Assembly (NCBI GenBank): GCA_030386875.1
Contig: CM059572.1
Location: 35,585,732-35,649,731, forward strand
DNA: 64,000 nucleotides
Origin: Morinoia aosen
Taxonomy: Eukaryota > Arthropoda > Malacostraca > Amphipoda > Talitridae
Direction: 5' to 3'
Below the pieces are notes generated by a model. The model did no database searches, was not told the origin of the DNA, and worked only from the letters and a program-made list of their open reading frames with translations. Both the position numbers and the translations under genes were made by a program. Positions 24,101 to 30,784 of the stretch are shown piece by piece. How positions within the stretch are numbered: the first letter of the stretch is position 1; the number at the start of each line of letters is the position of its first letter.

Positions 24101-26467
24101 GTAGACATCAGTAACCCAAGTGAGTTGGGCCATGTAGTGGGTTGACGGTAGCGATCCAACGCGCTTCAGACAAGTCAGGTGAAGTAGTGGGTGCACATCA
24201 GTAACTTGACGTACTAAGGCTACGGTAGACTCAGGTTTAGTTACAGGCAGATGCAGGTAGGTTTGGTACAGGGTAGATGCAGGTAGGTTTAGTACCGGGT
24301 AGATGCAGGTAGGTTTAGTACCGGGTAGATGCAGGTAGGTTTGGTACAGGGTAGATGCAGGTAGGTTTGGTACAGGGTAGATGCAGGTAGGTTTAGTACC
24401 GGGTAGATGAAAAAATCTTCGTGATGGAAAAACTTAGAACAAGGTTGAATGTTTGCAGATGATCTTTCTATCAGAAATAATGGCCACATTCTTGCCTAGC
24501 TGAAAGAAATAGCGACTTCGATGAGAATTGGGTTCGGCGAAAGAATTACTTCAGAGAAAGGAGGATTTAAAATGAAATTAACATTAAATTGTTTAAACCA
24601 GACACAGCTGAAATAAGCGACAGCAAGTTCGAGGTGATCCAAGCCAGTCGAACATGAAAATTTCTATTGTGAAACAAAGTTTCGTGTTCGATCTCTCATA
24701 TGAAAGCAAGACAATTGTCATGCGTAATGCAAACGTGAACCTCTGAAAGACTTATAGGAGGGCATACATGGAAAACACTAGTGTTGTTTTTTGTAGCGGC
24801 TCAGACTGACTAATTTCAAAAATGTGAGTCTGGTGAAGAGCCCAGTAAGTAATTTCCTAATGCACTATCGCTGTTCAACCTCCAGGCCAGAAATAGCTTT
24901 TCTTTTTTTGATATTATAGATTAAATTTAAGAATTCCAAACATTAAGCCTCAATCGCCCGCGTGGATTTCAAAATTCCCTTCTGTAAAACCGCCTTTTTA
25001 TACTCAAGTTCTCATCGAATTTGAACCCCTAACGTAAAATTTTAAAGTTCCCTGACAAGTGGCGATGATGTCGGTGGTAACCTGATGTCAGGACCAGTCC
25101 AGCGAAGGGGGATGTAGTAACGGTAATGGCTTCAAAATTCCTGCGGTGGAGGGTTGATTTTTTGAATGAAACAACGATTTGACGTTTAAGGCGAAAAAGA
25201 ACAGAATTTCGAGTCTATCAAAATAATTCCATTACTTCAAGTAGCATGATTTCAAAAGGAATAATGCTTTCGTGATAAAGACGCACCAAGTACATCGCAA
25301 ACAATTCTTGTCAAAATGAACTACTTCTCAAATTGACCTCAAAGAATAAGGAAATATCATGCTGGAACGCATGACCTTTTAATTATTTTTATACAGCATC
25401 GTTTTTTGAACTACAGGAAGTTGCTTAAATTCAATAAATTCATCCTCATGATGGCAGCAAAAAAAGCCTTTCAATTTGTAAAGTAGAAGTACAGTTTACG
25501 TGTGCTTTGGCTTTTTTTATTGATAAAAAGTTCCAAATCTCTTGCGACAATCATACAAATAATATTTCACTACACTCTGAGCACACAATAGTGGGTGGGT
25601 TAATCGAGGCTTCAGAAGAAAATTTCATAACTGATAACAGGCTAAAATGGATATCTTGCTCATAATATAGTTTTAATTGCTACCAAGAGTCCCAAAAAAC
25701 TTTACCTTAACACTTTGACTGCAGCACGTATAATTAAAGTTCAATATACAACTAAAATTTGAAGTCAATTACATAAGGAAATACTGAAAATAGCAAACGT
25801 TAACTGGTTCGCGCTTTCATTTAGCTTTGATCAATTAAGTATCAATAAAAATAGAGTTCGTCACCACTGGTCTGTCAGCAGCATTATGAAACCCCCCTCC
25901 GTGTACACGAACGGCTCACGTCACCGTCAAAGTGTTAAGCGGCCCATAGATAATTAAGATAATTAATTTAATTGTCAATATCATTCACTCAATATATTGA
26001 TGAAATTTTTTTGCCCACTAAGTCAATTAATTGACGGTCGTCAATGAAGCCCACAGACGATCAATTTAATTGTCAATATTCATTATTGACAATTATATTG
26101 ACAATAAAATTGATCGTCTATGGGCCGCTTTAAGATGCATGCGTTGTACTGCCACCAGGCCACAAAATCGAGCAACGCGAGAAGTGTGGCGACCGTGTCC
26201 ATTATGGCTGTCCTGTTCATTGTGGTGCTGTCGGTGGTGGGCTTCGTGAAGATCAAGCAGTACGCCAGAAAGAGGAAACTTCGCAACAGCAACGAAGTAT
26301 CACTGGACCTGACGTCCGAGTACTACCAGAAGTACGGTACCCACCCGCGCAACACCCACAGTGGCAGCAACCAAGGCACGTACCCGCGTAACACACCAAA
26401 ACATGGTCAGCGCTTCGGGTCACTCCAGAGAGCTTCGCCGAAGTTGTCAAACGATTTTAAAGTGTGA
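1..26467 (+). CDS. CLCA: Calcium-activated chloride channel regulator (CLCA family), C-terminal 557 codons in 10 exons
   Basis: CLCA proteins are secreted or single-pass metalloprotease/VWA proteins that modulate calcium-activated chloride channels. The spliced product contains three CLCA signatures: GADTVAGDGAYSG with GNGKHSIDVRA (family form GADTxKNDGxYSR...GNGRYSLKV), PPGRVTDLRA (family PPGQITDLKA), and QWTSPGDDYFSGTA (family TWTAPGDDYxxGTA). They occur in the family order and end in a transmembrane segment (about residues 465-485) and a basic cytoplasmic tail. Join: 1-143, 1802-1947, 7023-7200, 7624-7757, 10829-10927, 17040-17272, 18626-18761, 20248-20396, 21621-21767, 26159-26467. Intron phases are 2,1,2,1,1,0,1,0,0, with GT-AG everywhere and a total of 1674 nt. 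The family is usually about 900 residues, so the N-terminal CLCA and VWA domains are missing to the left. The anchor recalls type I members such as CLCA2. Family assignment is firm; orthology to a particular vertebrate member is not implied. Confidence 0.92.
144..1428 (+). other. CLCA intron 1, unannotated part
   Basis: AT-rich. A weak ~30-bp repeat with TGTTTCTG(T/G)AT units lies at 1095-1190. Nothing else supported. Confidence 0.5.
1429..1801 (+). repeat. Degenerate ~92-bp tandem repeat, four units, abutting a CLCA acceptor
   Basis: Units start near 1429, 1526, 1613 and 1707. Each carries a G(A/T)AGT(C/A)TGAGTGTGCCATT-like lead, AAATTATTGGAACGTTTTTT and a CCTTTTGCA-type end. The last, most diverged unit supplies the polypyrimidine tract and AG of the exon starting at 1802. 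Confidence 0.7.
1802..1947 (+). CDS. CLCA: CLCA exon, start of the GADT beta-sandwich domain
   Basis: The acceptor is CATACAG|G and the donor GTTG|GTGAG. The exon opens in phase 2, so AA plus G gives Lys, and closes in phase 1. It encodes the strands before the GADT signature, including TTGAGQPVLHATVEAVV, which matches the CLCA segment 'SQG..PVLGxxVTAxxE'. An N-glycosylation sequon NFS is present. A degenerate ~92-bp tandem repeat runs right up to the acceptor. Confidence 0.88.
2500..2700 (+). repeat. 21-bp minisatellite (TGTCGATAACTGTTTTCAC)
   Basis: About nine units alternating 'tttcaagtg' and 'ttttcactg' versions around GTCGATAACTG. Confidence 0.85.
2710..2900 (+). repeat. ~20-bp minisatellite (AATGCCTATACCTGCCT)
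   Basis: About nine imperfect units of a Cys/Pro-like CCTATACCTGC motif directly follow the 21-bp array; the two arrays are unrelated in sequence. Confidence 0.8.
2901..4100 (+). other. CLCA intron 2, unique DNA
   Basis: No gene or repeat recognised; short open frames here lack splice or homology support. Confidence 0.5.
4101..5327 (+). repeat. 48-bp dimeric minisatellite, ~25 copies, in CLCA intron 2
   Basis: Two related 24-bp halves alternate: CTCGTTAACAGTTGTTAAAA and CTACATTAACAGG(A/C)GTCAA. The - strand stays open as a VNEDIL/NVDVLT peptide repeat except where a one-base deletion (GTCAAATATCC) occurs at about 4833, 5073 and 5215. Confidence 0.95.
5888..6105 (+). repeat. Interspersed repeat family A, diverged copy 1
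   Basis: Shares the order 'ggatacaattgtcatatcta', 'gagctgaaggtgaggta', 'ggtttttgctcaaggac' and 'ttttcag' with better copies. Family A consensus: CCCCTCAGGGGGATACAACT..., hairpin GATACAACTATTGTATC, about 370 bp, 3' end AACTAACTTATAATCTAATC. Confidence 0.6.
6125..6512 (+). repeat. Interspersed repeat family A, copy 2
   Basis: Nearly full length: 'gattcaactattatatcaat' start, 'gcgctcctagggggaaaat', 'ggttcactgctgtcctg', 'gtgcatagatttcgcattc' and a 'tataatttaat' tail. + orientation. Confidence 0.75.
6530..6665 (+). repeat. Interspersed repeat family A, 3' fragment (copy 3)
   Basis: Only the 3' half is present ('cacagggtgcggagatgcac', 'gtagattccatgttctctta', 'ccttcctctct'), directly after copy 2. 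Confidence 0.5.
7023..7200 (+). CDS. CLCA: CLCA exon with GADTVAGDGAYSG signature
   Basis: The acceptor is GCCCGTAG|GT and the donor AGAGCG|GTGAGT; the exon enters in phase 1 and leaves in phase 2. It carries the most diagnostic CLCA block, GADTVAGDGAYSGFLTV followed by GNGKHSIDVRASGG, then a Ser-rich linker ending in PRPER. This matches the conserved aspartate/glycine-rich calcium-binding-like loop of the family. Confidence 0.93.
7225..7368 (+). repeat. ~70-bp tandem duplication in CLCA intron 3
   Basis: Two units beginning AAGGTGACACTTATAGTG(G/A)A and ending TTTTGGA(C/T)GTAAAG. A third partial start follows. Confidence 0.8.
7624..7757 (+). CDS. CLCA: CLCA exon, variable linker
   Basis: The acceptor is TACCTCCAG|A and the donor CAGCAG|GTGGGT; the exon enters in phase 2 and leaves in phase 1. 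It encodes RDPQLYDLRVECAERALHG and an acidic Ser-rich end. This lies in a part of CLCA that varies in length between members. Assignment rests on GC-rich coding composition, open frame and matching phases rather than on a motif. Confidence 0.78.
7790..7925 (+). repeat. Interspersed repeat family A, 3' fragment (copy 4)
   Basis: Contains 'gggatcttgtgtgggaacac', 'catccttcctccctttgaaa' and 'gttaggaaggcttaaacta'. It starts about 30 bp after the CLCA donor at 7758. Confidence 0.7.
9320..9780 (+). repeat. Degenerate AACCTAACC-rich duplicated block with a perfect hairpin
   Basis: Two ~150-bp related blocks share 'ttcaatatct.aac.cacccgaag.aaac'. A perfect inverted repeat CCTGATCTATC/GATAGATCAGG lies near 9388-9415. 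Short AACCTAACCTAACC runs resemble insect TTAGG units but are too few to be telomeric. Confidence 0.55.
9928..9956 (+). repeat. (ATT)n microsatellite
   Basis: About nine ATT units. Confidence 0.9.
10829..10927 (+). CDS. CLCA: CLCA exon, short
   Basis: A 99-nt exon, phase 1 to phase 1, between TTGCCAG|AG and CTGAGGG|GTGAGT. It encodes GALYSGTAHILSSGKIVVP and following residues, recalling the 'SGALYIPGWIENDEI' stretch of vertebrate CLCAs. The upstream ~45 bp and the first bases of the exon recur as a ghost copy at 17390-17441. A GT-rich repeat starts exactly at the donor. Confidence 0.8.
10928..11040 (+). repeat. GT-rich array starting at the exon-10927 donor
   Basis: Begins GTGAGTGTTGTG at the CLCA intron 5 donor and continues as GTGTTGTGTGGTGTG variants until interrupted at about 11040. 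The same repeat resumes at 13111. Confidence 0.85.
11041..13110. mobile_element. ~2.07-kb insertion splitting the GT-rich array (type unknown)
   Basis: Non-repetitive sequence interrupts one continuous GT-rich repeat. The flanks end in GTGTGTGTG and resume with ATGTGGTGTGTGG. No clear TIR or target duplication was found. The left end has a short tRNA-B-box-like GTTCGAATGG near 11097; the right half holds the 132-codon - strand ORF. Confidence 0.45.
12449..12847 (-). CDS. Unrecognised 132-codon ORF inside the 2-kb insertion in CLCA intron 5
   Basis: Open from about 12847 to TAG at 12449 on the - strand, basic in its first half (RVRRFSRASRTATVRDLLF). It lies within an insert that splits a GT-rich repeat, so a mobile-element or retrocopy origin is possible. 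No motif recognised and no supporting splice structure. Confidence 0.2.
   Translation of the reverse strand: MLVFEREARSNFKLERGTRSIREVTLKNEPVRVRRFSRASRTATVRDLLFDGRYKYGGSMLAGLFHRFTYSVQDVGPRVLRRGGEIMFFVIKSEGNPNLMKLIKFVLLKNGNNQADMGDKFLDTWCAKMGWS
13111..13520 (+). repeat. GT-rich array, second part
   Basis: Continues the GTGTTGTGAGTGTTGTG array; many units contain TTGTGAGTG, a donor-like string. The Cys/Val-rich open frame here is repeat-derived. Confidence 0.85.
14020..16297 (+). repeat. 17-bp minisatellite, ~134 copies, in CLCA intron 5
   Basis: Unit GGTTGAATGTTTGTTGT with variants CTTGCTGT, TTTCCTGT and GGTTCAATG. The span is close to 134 x 17. The TTTCCTGTGGTTCAATGC variant recurs at 119-204-bp multiples, showing higher-order duplication. 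The - strand is open in all frames as an HSTTTNIQPQQTFNHNK-type 17-residue repeat. Confidence 0.95.
17040..17272 (+). CDS. CLCA: CLCA exon with SSFTGRGSAIQV block
   Basis: Acceptor TTAATCTAG|GA, entered in phase 1; donor GTTGAG|GTGAGA, phase 0. The start encodes AKSSSFTGRGSAIQV, matching the CLCA 'FSRTASGGSFxV' block before the fibronectin-like domain. The rest is a Pro/Ser-rich insertion longer than in vertebrate members. Two decoy acceptors with almost the same following sequence lie just upstream; both would read into a stop. Confidence 0.85.
17634..17965 (+). repeat. Interspersed repeat family A, copy 5
   Basis: Lacks the 5' hairpin; runs from 'cccaagctataggttaggaa' to 'gttagggaggcttaatctaa'. 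+ orientation, CLCA intron 6. Confidence 0.75.
18626..18761 (+). CDS. CLCA: CLCA exon with PPGRVTDL and QWTSPGDDYFSGT
   Basis: Acceptor TTGGGCAG|GT in phase 0; donor GGAACAG|GTGTGA in phase 1. It encodes LTPPGRVTDLRAAL and VVLQWTSPGDDYFSGT, a near-exact fit to the fibronectin type III-like start of CLCA (FPPGQITDLKA...LTWTAPGDDYDHGTA). The exon is GC-rich, in contrast to the flanking introns. Confidence 0.93.
18930..19172 (+). repeat. ~16-bp minisatellite (CTTGCCTCCCCCAAAA) in CLCA intron 7
   Basis: About fifteen units of CTTGCCT(C/A)(T/C)CCCAAAA. Both strands show repeat-derived open frames. Confidence 0.9.
20041..20150 (+). repeat. 35-bp tandem repeat, three units
   Basis: Unit GCTAAAATTTCATATTATGT plus TTTCACAGCAATGAC, perfectly repeated, ending about 100 bp before the exon at 20248. 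Confidence 0.9.
20248..20396 (+). CDS. CLCA: CLCA exon, middle of the FnIII-like domain
   Basis: Acceptor AACACGCAG|CG in phase 1 completes the Ala of SGTA; donor GTTTTT|GTGAGT in phase 0. It encodes ASSLELRYHAKQSVL then EFDRATLVQEG, matching the family's YIIRIS...F(D/N)xATLVN. An NVT sequon is near the end. A 12-bp minisatellite begins about 30 bp after the donor. Confidence 0.92.
20426..20625 (+). repeat. 12-bp minisatellite (AGTTTAGTCAGT), ~16 copies
   Basis: Starts about 30 bp after the CLCA donor at 20397; the first units are degenerate and the middle is perfect. Confidence 0.95.
21621..21767 (+). CDS. CLCA: CLCA exon, end of the FnIII-like domain
   Basis: Acceptor TTTATTCTAG|CTG and donor ATCCAA|GTGAGT; phase 0 on both sides, 49 codons. 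It encodes DLTYDQVFYFAVVLTDEMGN, which fits the CLCA 'NGTxFYIAIQAxDxxxxxS' strand. Its donor forms the first unit of a 2.4-kb 40-bp array, so every array copy carries the same GTGAGT donor. Confidence 0.93.
21768..24135 (+). repeat. 40-bp minisatellite, ~59 copies, each with a GTGAGT splice donor
   Basis: Unit GTGAGTTGGGGCAAGTTGTG plus GGTAGACATCAGTAACCCAA. The array starts exactly at the donor of CLCA exon 21621-21767, so the exon's CCAA|GTGAGT and the array's CCAA|GTGAGT are the same string. A few early units have lost the donor (CGAGTTGAGTG). Confidence 0.97.
24239..24412 (+). repeat. 26-bp minisatellite (GTAGATGCAGGTAGGTTTGG)
   Basis: Six to seven units with TACAGG/TACCGG variants, 100 bp after the 40-bp array. 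Confidence 0.9.
24413..25706 (+). other. CLCA intron 9, unique DNA between the arrays and the MITEs
   Basis: No feature recognised. Confidence 0.5.
25707..25938 (+). mobile_element. piggyBac-like MITE copy 1 (TTAA target site)
   Basis: Bounded by TTAA on both sides with inverted ends CACTTTGACTG and CCGTCAAAGTG. The internal 'gaagttcaatatacaact' and 'cggctcacgtc' are shared with the copies at 26509, 27038 and 47523. Confidence 0.75.
25935..26133 (+). mobile_element. Foldback MITE next to the CLCA terminal exon
   Basis: Ends AGCGGCCCATAGA and TCTATGGGCCGCT, flanked by TTA/TTAA and sharing its left TTAA with the preceding MITE. A second inner inverted repeat, GACGATCAATTTAATTGTCAA against TTGACAATAAAATTGATCGTC, can form a hairpin. 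It ends about 25 bp before the acceptor at 26158. Confidence 0.75.
26159..26467 (+). CDS. CLCA: CLCA terminal exon: transmembrane anchor and cytoplasmic tail
   Basis: Acceptor GCCACCAG|GCC in phase 0; stop TGA at 26465-26467. About ten polar residues are followed by the hydrophobic segment VSIMAVLFIVVLSVVGFV, then the basic stop-transfer KIKQYARKRKLR and a tail of about 70 residues with a repeated GTxPRNT motif. This predicts a type I single-pass membrane form. A TTAA-flanked element ends only about 25 bp before the acceptor. I saw no AATAAA in the first 300 bp after the stop. Confidence 0.92.
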   Translation, partial: ATKSSNARSVATVSIMAVLFIVVLSVVGFVKIKQYARKRKLRNSNEVSLDLTSEYYQKYGTHPRNTHSGSNQGTYPRNTPKHGQRFGSLQRASPKLSNDFKV

Positions 26468-26508
26468 GCTGACCGCGTAGTGTATGTGTGTGATATGACA
26501 GCTCGCAT

Positions 26509-26725
26509 GTTAACTGCGGAGGGTTACACTGAAGTTCAATATACAACTCAAATTAGGTTTGATTTTAGAGATCAATTTTAGAAATATGTAAATTGATAAA
26601 TCGCGCCTTCGTGCCAGTAAATTGATCGTGCCTTCATTCAGTTTTCACTGTGTTTATCAAAATTAAGTGTGTGGATGGTCGGTCAGCTGCATTATGAAAA
26701 TCCCTCAGTGACCATCGGTGGTTCC
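26509..26725 (+). mobile_element. piggyBac-like MITE copy 2, right end lost
   Basis: Starts at TTAAC and shares 'actgaagttcaatatacaac' and 'gtcggtcagctgcattatga' with copy 1. It lies about 45 bp after the CLCA stop, so it may form part of the 3'UTR. Confidence 0.55.
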
Positions 26726-26928
26726 CTTCAAAGGATACTTCTTTACATCTCTATACTTCCTACAACTGGTCACTTATTGTCAATGTTTAAGCTAGAAATT
26801 CAACCGTAATTAACTTGGCAGTCAGTGTAATCTTATGGCTTATCACTGTTCATTTCGAAGAGACAAAAAATACAGCACTGGGAATAACTTTCGAGTGAAA
26901 CCGTTCGGAAGTAATTGAAGATAATTTT

Positions 26929-27013
26929 TTGTACTGGTAAGTTGAAGGCCGGAATGCTTTGTACTGGTAAATTGAAGGCCGGAATGCTTTGTACTGATAA
27001 GTTGGGTGTCGGA
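26929..27013 (+). repeat. 30-bp tandem repeat, three units
   Basis: TTTGTACTGGTAAATTGAAG followed by GCCGGAATGC, three times with decay in the last. Confidence 0.85.
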
Positions 27014-27037
27014 ATTATTTTCTTCCAAACTGTCTAT

Positions 27038-27227
27038 TAGCCCCTTGATCGCGAGAGGTAAACTGAAGTTCAAAATTCAACTCAAATTTTAACTCAATTG
27101 TAGCGAGCAAATTTTAAAATAGCAAACAGTGAATGGATAGTACTTTCATTTAGCTCTGATTAAGTATTTATGAAAATTGAGTTTGTGACTACTGGTCGGT
27201 CAGCTCACGTCGCGGCCAAAGTGTTAA
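27038..27227 (+). mobile_element. piggyBac-like MITE copy 3
   Basis: Degenerate left end TTAGCCCCTTGATCGCGA, right end GGCCAAAGTGTTAA; internal 'actgaagttcaaaattcaac' and 'gtcggtcagctcacgtcg' match copy 1. Confidence 0.6.
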
Positions 27228-27751
27228 CATCAAGTATTTAACAGTAATGGATATTCCATTTCTCAATAATGTCACAACAAAAATCCTTGTCCTTTATTTG
27301 ACGAATGGTTCGCAAGCGTACAAATTTTGAATTTTGATCTGCTTAATTTAATTTCATTTGTGCCATGTCTGGATTGTGGTGTATTAAAACTTCAACACCA
27401 CGAGATCAACACCTCAACCTGATAGCTTGACAAAAGGAAAAATCCGTTTAAAAATTTCGTCTTCATTTCAGAGCCTTGACTTCTCTTTTTTTCGTTATAC
27501 TAAGTACGTCCTTGCACCTCGGGCAAACACCCCTTTAGTTACTCCAACACTTGTTTTGAACATTCCTCGTCAAACGCCTTTGAGTCTCTAAAATAGATTC
27601 CCTCGTATTTTAGATACAAAAATACATTTCTCGTGTCTCGTATAACGTAAGAATTTCTGCTCCTAGAGCATTAAGTACATCTCTGTTACCAGTCGCATGT
27701 CGCAATGAAAGATTGATTATTACAACTACTGTAAGTTGCTCTGCAATACTT

Positions 27752-28047
27752 TGAGCTAAAGGTTAGGTAGGCTTTCTTTTTGTTAAAATAAAATAGGTTT
27801 TCGTTTTGTTCCGGACCATCTTTTTCGGTTCACTGCTGTCCTGTTCTTTTCAGCACCTACTACTTCCTTCTTCAACTTTGATCTTGTTTCATGAACTTCT
27901 TTCTCATCTAACTGTTTCTAAGCCCTTTCTGCATAGATTCCGCGTTCCCTTTACTCCATACTAAATGGTGCATTCTTCCTTCCTCTCTTTGGATCGCATT
28001 TGTTGTTGCAGGTTGGGAGGCTAAAACTAACGACTAATCTAATCTAA
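27752..28047 (+). repeat. Interspersed repeat family A, copy 6
   Basis: Runs from 'gagctaaaggttaggtaggc' to an (ACTAATCTAATCTAA) tail; 5' part missing. + orientation. Confidence 0.8.
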
Positions 28048-28133
28048 AATACTTTGTTGTCTTCGTCACAGTTCGAACTCTATTCCATTTTATGGGATAG
28101 AGTTATGTTATTTGTTAAATATCTATTTTATTT

Positions 28134-28515
28134 CCCTGAAGGGGATACAACTATTATATCTATGGAAATTAGAGTTTCTAGGGGAGAAATGTGATGTCCC
28201 GACCAGAAGGTTAGGTGGGCCTTCCTTTCAATGAAATAGAATTAGTTTTTTGTTTTATTACGGATCATATTTTTCCGTTTCAATGCTGTCCTGTTTTCCA
28301 GCCTCTACTAGTTTCTGCTTCAACTTTTGTCCTGTTTCATAAATTTGTTTCCTAATTTGCTGTTTCTATGCATATGTTATCATGTGAGGGAACGCACTTT
28401 TTCCCTAGATTTTCGGTTCCTTTAACTCCGTACCAAACAGTGCCTTCCTTCTTCTTATCTGTGGAACAACTTTGTTGTGTTTGAAAAGACTGGAAATAAT
28501 AAACCTAATCTCTAT
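28134..28515 (+). repeat. Interspersed repeat family A, copy 7
   Basis: Full-length-like, 'ccctgaaggggatacaacta' to 'aataaacctaatctc', about 90 bp after copy 6. + orientation. Confidence 0.8.
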
Positions 28516-28876
28516 TTTATGTAATTATTCGTCTATAGTAGGCAATAGCATTAAAAATTTAAAGCATTTTAACGCATTGAATAAAACCCAAAAAAAATTA
28601 TATTTCCCTTTTCCCGCATTGAAACAAAAGCTGTAATTCGTCTACATATTTTACAGCACTTATCGATTATCCAGATAAATTATTCAAACGTTCCTCTTCA
28701 GATGATCATGAATTTTTTATGCTGAGCTCCTTGTACGAACGTTGAGAACGAGATTACGTGCACCGTCAGTTGCTTCTTGGTGCGCGCGCCTGCGTCAAGC
28801 GAGGAATATTCGGCCCATTGTTGTGAGTCCAGCGCTCTCGTTTCATAGGAATCCATAATGACGTTTTTACTGCAAA

Positions 28877-28915
28877 TCACTATTATAAAAGTAGCCGCGT
28901 CCGTCCGTCCGTAAG
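28877..28915 (+). mobile_element. Possible Helitron 5' terminus
   Basis: A TC dinucleotide follows an A and leads into ACTATTATAAAAGTAGCCGC and a CGTC(CGTC)n run, 430 bp upstream of the Helitron-like ORF. The TC start and ATTATAAAAGT-type leader fit arthropod Helitron ends. No 3' hairpin/CTRR end was identified. Confidence 0.35.
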
Positions 28916-29308
28916 ACCCCCTCTCCTAATCGATAGCTTTGATAGCAACCAGGATCAAGTTAAGAAATACAAGAAATCCTTCTATTGCTTTAATTTCTGT
29001 GGCGATTCAATTCCCGTTCATTTGGATTTTTATGGTATCCAGAATACGCAATCGTTTTTTATTTTGGCAAATAGAAATTTTTCTTGAGTTTTTTCTGTTG
29101 AAATTCATAATGTTGCTTTGATATTTTCAATTGATAATGCGAAAAGAAATGTTTAAAATTCGTTTGACCAGTAACCTGGCTACCACTTAGTATAAAGCCC
29201 AAGATTTCGGAACTTGAGTTATTGTTTTCGAAATTGGGATCTTCTTGAAGAGCTCCGAAGAGATAATAGACGACATTTCAGAATAAAATTCCGGCAAAAG
29301 AGGCCACC

Positions 29309-29638
29309 ATGGATAGAAGTGTGTCCAATCGCAAGAGAGAAGTAGCAAGACTTCGACAGCAAGAAAAACGCCGAAGACGATCGGATGAACAACGCGAAAT
29401 GGCAAGACGAAGCAATGCTGTTCGCCAACGAGAAGCTAGAGATAAATTGACCCTTGAAATTCTACGGAATAATGCAGAGCAGCACCGAGTAGCTAGAGAG
29501 AGCTCAACACATGAAAGAAGCGAGGAAATTCTTCGGCATAGCGCTGGACAACATCTAGTGGCACAAGAGAATTTAACTCAAGAAAGAAGGGATGAAATTC
29601 TTCAGATTAATGCCGACCAGCACGTGTGCACTAGTTGA
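29309..29638 (+). CDS. Helitron-like element ORF, N-terminal fragment with NAEQHR repeats
   Basis: A 109-codon ORF with an ideal start context (GCCACCATGG). It is highly charged, with three ~27-residue repeats built on EIL(R/Q)xNA(E/D)QHxVA followed by a T.ERR(D/E) element. The same repeat style occurs at the N-terminus of arthropod Helitron/PIF1-helicase proteins and related transposon ORFs; this is family knowledge, not searched here. It stops at TGA just before a 9-bp minisatellite, with no Rep or helicase domain after it. It is therefore a truncated or nonautonomous copy. Confidence 0.5.
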   Translation: MDRSVSNRKREVARLRQQEKRRRRSDEQREMARRSNAVRQREARDKLTLEILRNNAEQHRVARESSTHERSEEILRHSAGQHLVAQENLTQERRDEILQINADQHVCTS

Positions 29639-29696
29639 CCATAAAAAAGGGCAGCGTTAAAACCGTTTGCACCATCTAAAGAGGTGAAACTCTCCA

Positions 29697-30087
29697 CACT
29701 GCCGAGACTGCCACGACTGCCGAGACTGCCACGACTGCCACGACTGCCGAGACTGCCACGACTGCCACGACTGCCACGACTGCCACGACTGCCACGACTG
29801 CCACGACTGCCACGACTGCCACGACTGCCACGACTGCCACGACTGCCACGACTGCCACGACTGCCACGACTGCCACGACTGCCACGACTGCCACGACTGC
29901 CACGACTGCCACGACTGCCACGACTGCCACGACTGCCACGACTGCCACGACTGCCACGACTGCCACGACTGCCACGACTGCCACGACTGCCACGACTGCC
30001 ACGACTGCCACGACTGCCACGACTGCCACGACTGCCACGACTGCCACGACTGCCGAGACTGCCGAGACTGCCGAGACTGCCGAGACG
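29697..30087 (+). repeat. 9-bp minisatellite (ACTGCCACG), ~43 copies
   Basis: Pure ACTGCCACG core with ACTGCCGAG units at both ends, immediately after the Helitron-like ORF. It yields LPRLPR and AVVAVV open frames, which are not treated as genes. Confidence 0.95.
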
Positions 30088-30562
30088 TTACAAAGTATCA
30101 ATACTAGGCGGTGAAATAAATTTGAGGCTAAACGCGTCCGTCTGTTACATTCTTTTAACAAATAAAGTAACTCCTAAATATTGGCTCGTACAAATCGAGA
30201 TGTATTCCACAGATTTTAGTTTTTGCTTTCCCTGTATATGCCTGCATCATGATTATATATTCATCTAATATAATTCAATTGAAGTTTATTATTTCAAAGT
30301 AAAGAGTTTTACCCACGGTAAATGCTGAGATATTGTTTAACATATCTTTAAAAAGTGTGGCTTATTGTTACTCGTAAAATTCCACGGGCTTTATGAAAAG
30401 TTCTGCTTTCGTCAATAAACGTTAGAGGTTATCAAATAGTTTCTTTTGAAATCCCTACATGCCATCGTCATAATGTCACTTTTGCTATGTGAATATTTGG
30501 TTTTATTTTTGTAAGCAATGCAACATTGTACATTTTTTCGCCAGTTTATCGTAGGAAAGTGA

Positions 30563-30784
30563 CTTGGGGCTTCTCAACTTTTCTATTGTCGTGTACCCCT
30601 TAGCCTCTTAATTGTGTATCTTCATGTACCCCCAGCACAGGCAGAGGTTCAAGTAACTATAAAAATACACATCATGATTAATAATTCTCTATACTTAAAC
30701 GGTTGTATGTAAATACATGTATATCGTACATTTTAACATATGAAGTATTTTAAATGTACCCCCGGTTGAGAAGAACTGGTGTAG
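30563..30784 (+). mobile_element. hAT-like nonautonomous element
   Basis: Ends GGGGCTTCTCAACTTTTCT and CCCGGTTGAGAAGAACTGGT, with GTACCCCTTAGCC and TGTACCCCC inside, in the style of hAT elements with CAGTGGTTCTCAACC termini. Eight-base target duplication not verified. Confidence 0.6.

Noticed and set aside
4101..24135. CRISPR-like regular repeats
   Set aside because: Units are directly adjacent without unique spacers, in a eukaryotic intron-containing gene.
29676..30268. LPRLPR and AVVAVV repeat proteins
   Set aside because: Trivial translations of the 9-bp ACTGCCACG array.
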